Origin: Candidatus Saccharimonadia bacterium
Lineage (GTDB): Bacteria; Patescibacteriota; Saccharimonadia; Saccharimonadales; UBA4665
Reading direction: 5' to 3'
DNA length: 7,845 nucleotides
NCBI GenBank assembly: GCA_023268595.1
Contig: JALQUD010000045.1
Location: 1-7,845, forward strand
The position numbers and the translations under genes were made by a program. This document shows, one piece after another, positions 5,637 through 7,845 of the stretch. How positions within the stretch are numbered: position 1 is the stretch's first letter; each line of letters begins with the position of its first letter. The notes under the pieces were generated by a model that was not told the origin of the DNA, searched no databases, and saw only the letters and a program-made list of their open reading frames with translations.

Positions 5637-6530
5637 ATGACTGTGTCATCGGCACGATCTGCCACGGACGTCATCGTCCCCGATCAACTGGACCGCAGTC
5701 ACGCCTTGGCGTTGTTCGACTTGACGTTGGACGACCATGGCCTGGCCTCTGCATCGACAATCGAAGGTCCTATCTTCGATCGTACGCAGTACAGCCGGTT
5801 CAAGTATGGAGACCGCGCCATCGCTGAGTACTACGGTACTTGGATTGCTCGCAGGCTGGAGTCACATCTTCGCGAGTTGCTCACAGATGGCGAAAGTGTG
5901 GTGGTGTTTGGTACACCGTACAAGCAGATTCCCAATGCTGCGCGTACACTGGCTATCGTGGCCGAGTCGTACTTGCGCATGCAGGGCCTGCCTACGATGT
6001 ATTCCAGGATCTACCAGCACCGGTTGGCAAGCGGCGACTACAGCCGGTTGTCTGTCGAGGAGCGCAACGAGCGCAACCGTCGCAAGAAGCGCTTCCTTGA
6101 CGTCGATGACGTCTACGGCAAACACGTGGTCATCATCGATGATGTCCGGATCACTGGCTCGATCGAAAAGTCCATCATGGCCATGCTGCAGGGGACGGGC
6201 GCATTGACGGTTAGTTTCGTCAATTTGCTGCGTCTCGATCCTGTTGTGGCTGCCGGGAATCCGCAATTGGAGAGTGAGCTCAACCATTTCGCAATTCAGA
6301 GCCTTCGGGATCTGGAAAGCCTGATGGAGAGTGACGACTTCATGCTGAACACCCGCGCCATCAAGTTCATCCTGGAATCGGACCTTCACTGTCTCTTCGC
6401 CTTCGCAAGCAGGCTCAGCACGCGTGTGTTGACCATGTTGCATGAGGGCGTAGTTGACGAGGGTTACGACCAGATGAAAGAGTACGCCAACACGTCCCGT
6501 TTGATCCGTACGCTCGCTTACGAGCGTTGA
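5637..6530 (+). CDS. type I phosphoribosyltransferase of the Ter-associated (ComF-like) type
   Basis: A 297-aa soluble protein. The phosphate-binding loop of type I PRTases is clear: VVIIDDVRITGS at 164-175, with the paired acidic residues D168 and D169 and the Thr-Gly turn that bind PRPP. Two other blocks, YSRFKYGD (52-59) and GTPYKQIPNAA (92-102), reappear in the gene at 7523, so the two are paralogues. A helical region (about 205-297) extends beyond the PRTase core. The start is set by AAAGGAG four bases upstream of the ATG. The family resembles the PRTases in the biosynthetic module beside TerD-type stress genes, where they are proposed to join a base-like group to ribose phosphate. The actual substrate is unknown. 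It is the first gene of the cluster. Codon use is more GC-rich than in glyA. A simple nucleobase-salvage role is less likely given the neighbours. Confidence 0.8.
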   Translation: MTVSSARSATDVIVPDQLDRSHALALFDLTLDDHGLASASTIEGPIFDRTQYSRFKYGDRAIAEYYGTWIARRLESHLRELLTDGESVVVFGTPYKQIPNAARTLAIVAESYLRMQGLPTMYSRIYQHRLASGDYSRLSVEERNERNRRKKRFLDVDDVYGKHVVIIDDVRITGSIEKSIMAMLQGTGALTVSFVNLLRLDPVVAAGNPQLESELNHFAIQSLRDLESLMESDDFMLNTRAIKFILESDLHCLFAFASRLSTRVLTMLHEGVVDEGYDQMKEYANTSRLIRTLAYER

Positions 6531-6544
6531 ATCGAGGAGCTGTT

Positions 6545-7471
6545 TTGTACCAGTCTGTTTTACACCCCACGCTTTACACTCCCGCCAGTATGTCTCCGGA
6601 CAAGCTGACGGCGCTCGTCAACAACGATCATCCCGGACTCGGGATCTGGCGCATCGTCATCTGCACCGAAGACTCCATCAAGGAGGACGAGGTCGACGTC
6701 GCGCTGGAGAACATCGCCAAGATGCTGTCCGGCATGGCCGAAGGGTCGCGCATCTGCACGTTCATCCGTGTCCGCAACCAGCGGATACTCGGACGACTGC
6801 TGGAGCTCGACCTGGTGGACAGGCTCGACGGTTTCGTCGTGCCCAAGGCCGACCCCGCGGACTTCACGGACTACGCTGACCAACTTCACGGCACCAACTT
6901 CAAGCTGTTGCCTATCATGGAGTCGGACGGTATCCGTGACCGTCACTTCCGTGACGCGCTGCGTGCCATCTTCGATGACGCTGCCTACCGCAATTTCATC
7001 GACTGTGTGCGCATCGGCGGCAACGACCTGATGGGGCAGCTCGGCATCCGCCGGCCCGTCCACACGCACACCATCTACGACACGCCAGTGGGTGCTACCA
7101 TCCATGAACTGATCAACGAGTTCCAGGGCTTGTCCGGTTTTCCGGTCACCGCCCCGGTCTTCGAATGCTTCGCCCCGAAGTACGACGACCTGTTCCGCAA
7201 GGAGGTCCAGCAGCACATCGCCAACGGACTCTTCGGACAGACGGTCATCAGCCCGCGCCACCTGCGCCCGCTGCGTGACATGTACAAGGTTCCGCTCGCC
7301 GACATCGACTCCGCCCGGAGCGTGCTGGAGCACGAGCGTGCCGTCATCGGCAAGCACGGCCGTATGGACGAGTACACCACCCATCACCAATGGGCCAAGA
7401 AGATCATCGCGCGTCACCATCTGTTCGGTGATGACGAGACCAGCCAGACGCTCAGGGATCTGATCGGTTGA
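6545..7471 (+). CDS. HpcH/HpaI (CitE-like) TIM-barrel C-C bond lyase, Ter-module type
   Basis: A 308-aa protein from the TTG at 6545, chosen because GAGGAG (6534-6539) lies five bases upstream; a TTG at 6527 overlapping the previous stop and an ATG at 6590 are alternatives, the latter cutting into the first barrel strand. Family landmarks in order: LYTPAS (10-15), VICTEDS with E42 and D43, FIRVRN with R75, GFVVPKAD with K101, PIMESDG with E126 and GGNDL with D161 as probable metal ligands, and FGQTVISPRHL (230-240), matching the closing strand of CitE-like lyases. These enzymes split or form C-C bonds on CoA thioesters or oxo-acids using a divalent metal; the substrate here is unknown. It lies 14 bases after one PRTase and 51 before its paralogue, so the three are probably co-transcribed. 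GC content and C-ending codons are markedly high. Confidence 0.8.
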   Translation: MYQSVLHPTLYTPASMSPDKLTALVNNDHPGLGIWRIVICTEDSIKEDEVDVALENIAKMLSGMAEGSRICTFIRVRNQRILGRLLELDLVDRLDGFVVPKADPADFTDYADQLHGTNFKLLPIMESDGIRDRHFRDALRAIFDDAAYRNFIDCVRIGGNDLMGQLGIRRPVHTHTIYDTPVGATIHELINEFQGLSGFPVTAPVFECFAPKYDDLFRKEVQQHIANGLFGQTVISPRHLRPLRDMYKVPLADIDSARSVLEHERAVIGKHGRMDEYTTHHQWAKKIIARHHLFGDDETSQTLRDLIG

Positions 7472-7522
7472 TCGGCTCGATCTCCGTCGACATCTCTTTT
7501 CAGTGAAAGGACACCGAACAAC

Positions 7523-7845
7523 GTGGACATCTTCGAGCACACCCTGTCCTATCTGACCGTCGTCGACGGTGAAGTCGTGTGCAACGACGGTAGCCGGTTC
7601 GACCGCGAGAGCTACAGCCGCTTCAAGTACGGCTGGTTGCCTCCGGCCATCGAATACGGTAACGGTCTCGCGAACCTGGTCGGTGATGAGATCATCGAGC
7701 ACAGTTCCGTGGCGCGCACCTACGTCGTTTCGGCGCCGTACAAGTTCGTGCCAACGGCCTCGCACGCTATCGCGCGAGCCTTCGTGGACCGTCTGAGCCA
7801 TCGTGCCATCCGAAAGGGTGTCGAGCCGCCGTTCCTGCTGCCGTT
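7523..7845 (+). CDS. second phosphoribosyltransferase-like protein, paralogue of the 5637 gene (C-terminus cut by window edge)
   Basis: The frame opens with GTG at 7523, preceded by AAAGGA (7506-7511), and runs to the window end (107 codons seen). The visible part aligns with residues of the first PRTase: FDRESYSRFKYG (26-37) against FDRTQYSRFKYG, and SAPYKFVPTASHAIARAF (70-87) against FGTPYKQIPNAARTLAIV. The spacing between the blocks is 41 residues here and 42 in the first copy. The PRPP loop (Asp-Asp...Thr-Gly) would come after the cut, so catalytic competence cannot be judged. Two different PRTases around one C-C lyase match the Ter-associated biosynthetic theme. An Arg-rich basic patch (89-98) is specific to this copy. 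Confidence 0.75.
   Translation, partial: MDIFEHTLSYLTVVDGEVVCNDGSRFDRESYSRFKYGWLPPAIEYGNGLANLVGDEIIEHSSVARTYVVSAPYKFVPTASHAIARAFVDRLSHRAIRKGVEPPFLLP

Noticed and set aside
6560..7801. Long open frame on the minus strand (413 codons)
   Set aside because: It lies opposite two well-supported plus-strand genes with clear family motifs. C-ending codons and high GC remove stops from the reverse frame, and its translation has no recognisable motif.
1..7845. CRISPR array, insertion sequence or rRNA
   Set aside because: No regularly spaced repeats, transposase motifs or rRNA signatures are visible on either strand.

Overview
The window reads as a stretch of bacterial chromosome of moderate GC with short gaps and the standard genetic code (genes end in TAA, TAG and TGA). 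The mix of a PrsW-type membrane protease, a MurA with a helix-turn-helix front end, a tiny YggT-like protein, CCA-encoding tRNAs and many small transcription units suggests a Patescibacteria/CPR member, possibly Saccharibacteria. That placement is an impression, not a proof.

Layout. 1-400: perhaps the first codons of a leftward gene at the edge, a perfect 18-bp hairpin, and a leftward 77-aa Gly/His/Asp-rich small protein. 400-856: non-coding, with a second copy of the 3' end of the neighbouring tRNA-Arg gene, split in the T-loop by 59 bp of foldable sequence. 857-933: tRNA-Arg(TCT), leftward. 1027-1785: PrsW-like intramembrane protease. 1845-1919: tRNA-Gly(TCC), leftward. 2014-2292: YggT-like membrane protein, sharing a bidirectional terminator with the convergent murA (2363-3889, leftward). 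murA has an XRE-type DNA-binding domain fused to its N-terminus. 4197-5489: glyA, divergent from murA.

The most interesting part begins after glyA: a promoter overlapping the glyA stop codon, then a rightward cluster of a phosphoribosyltransferase (5637-6530), an HpcH/CitE-like TIM-barrel aldolase (6545-7471) and a second, paralogous phosphoribosyltransferase cut by the window edge (7523 onward). PRTases together with a CitE-like C-C lyase are the core of the biosynthetic module described next to tellurium-resistance (Ter) stress genes, proposed to make a nucleoside-like metabolite. No TerD-type, ATP-grasp or HAD gene is visible here, so the link rests on this gene trio and should be tested on the sequence to the right.

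The left and centre hold housekeeping genes in single or divergent units. The right-hand cluster and the 77-aa gene are visibly richer in GC and in C-ending codons, which fits either horizontal acquisition or strong codon selection.
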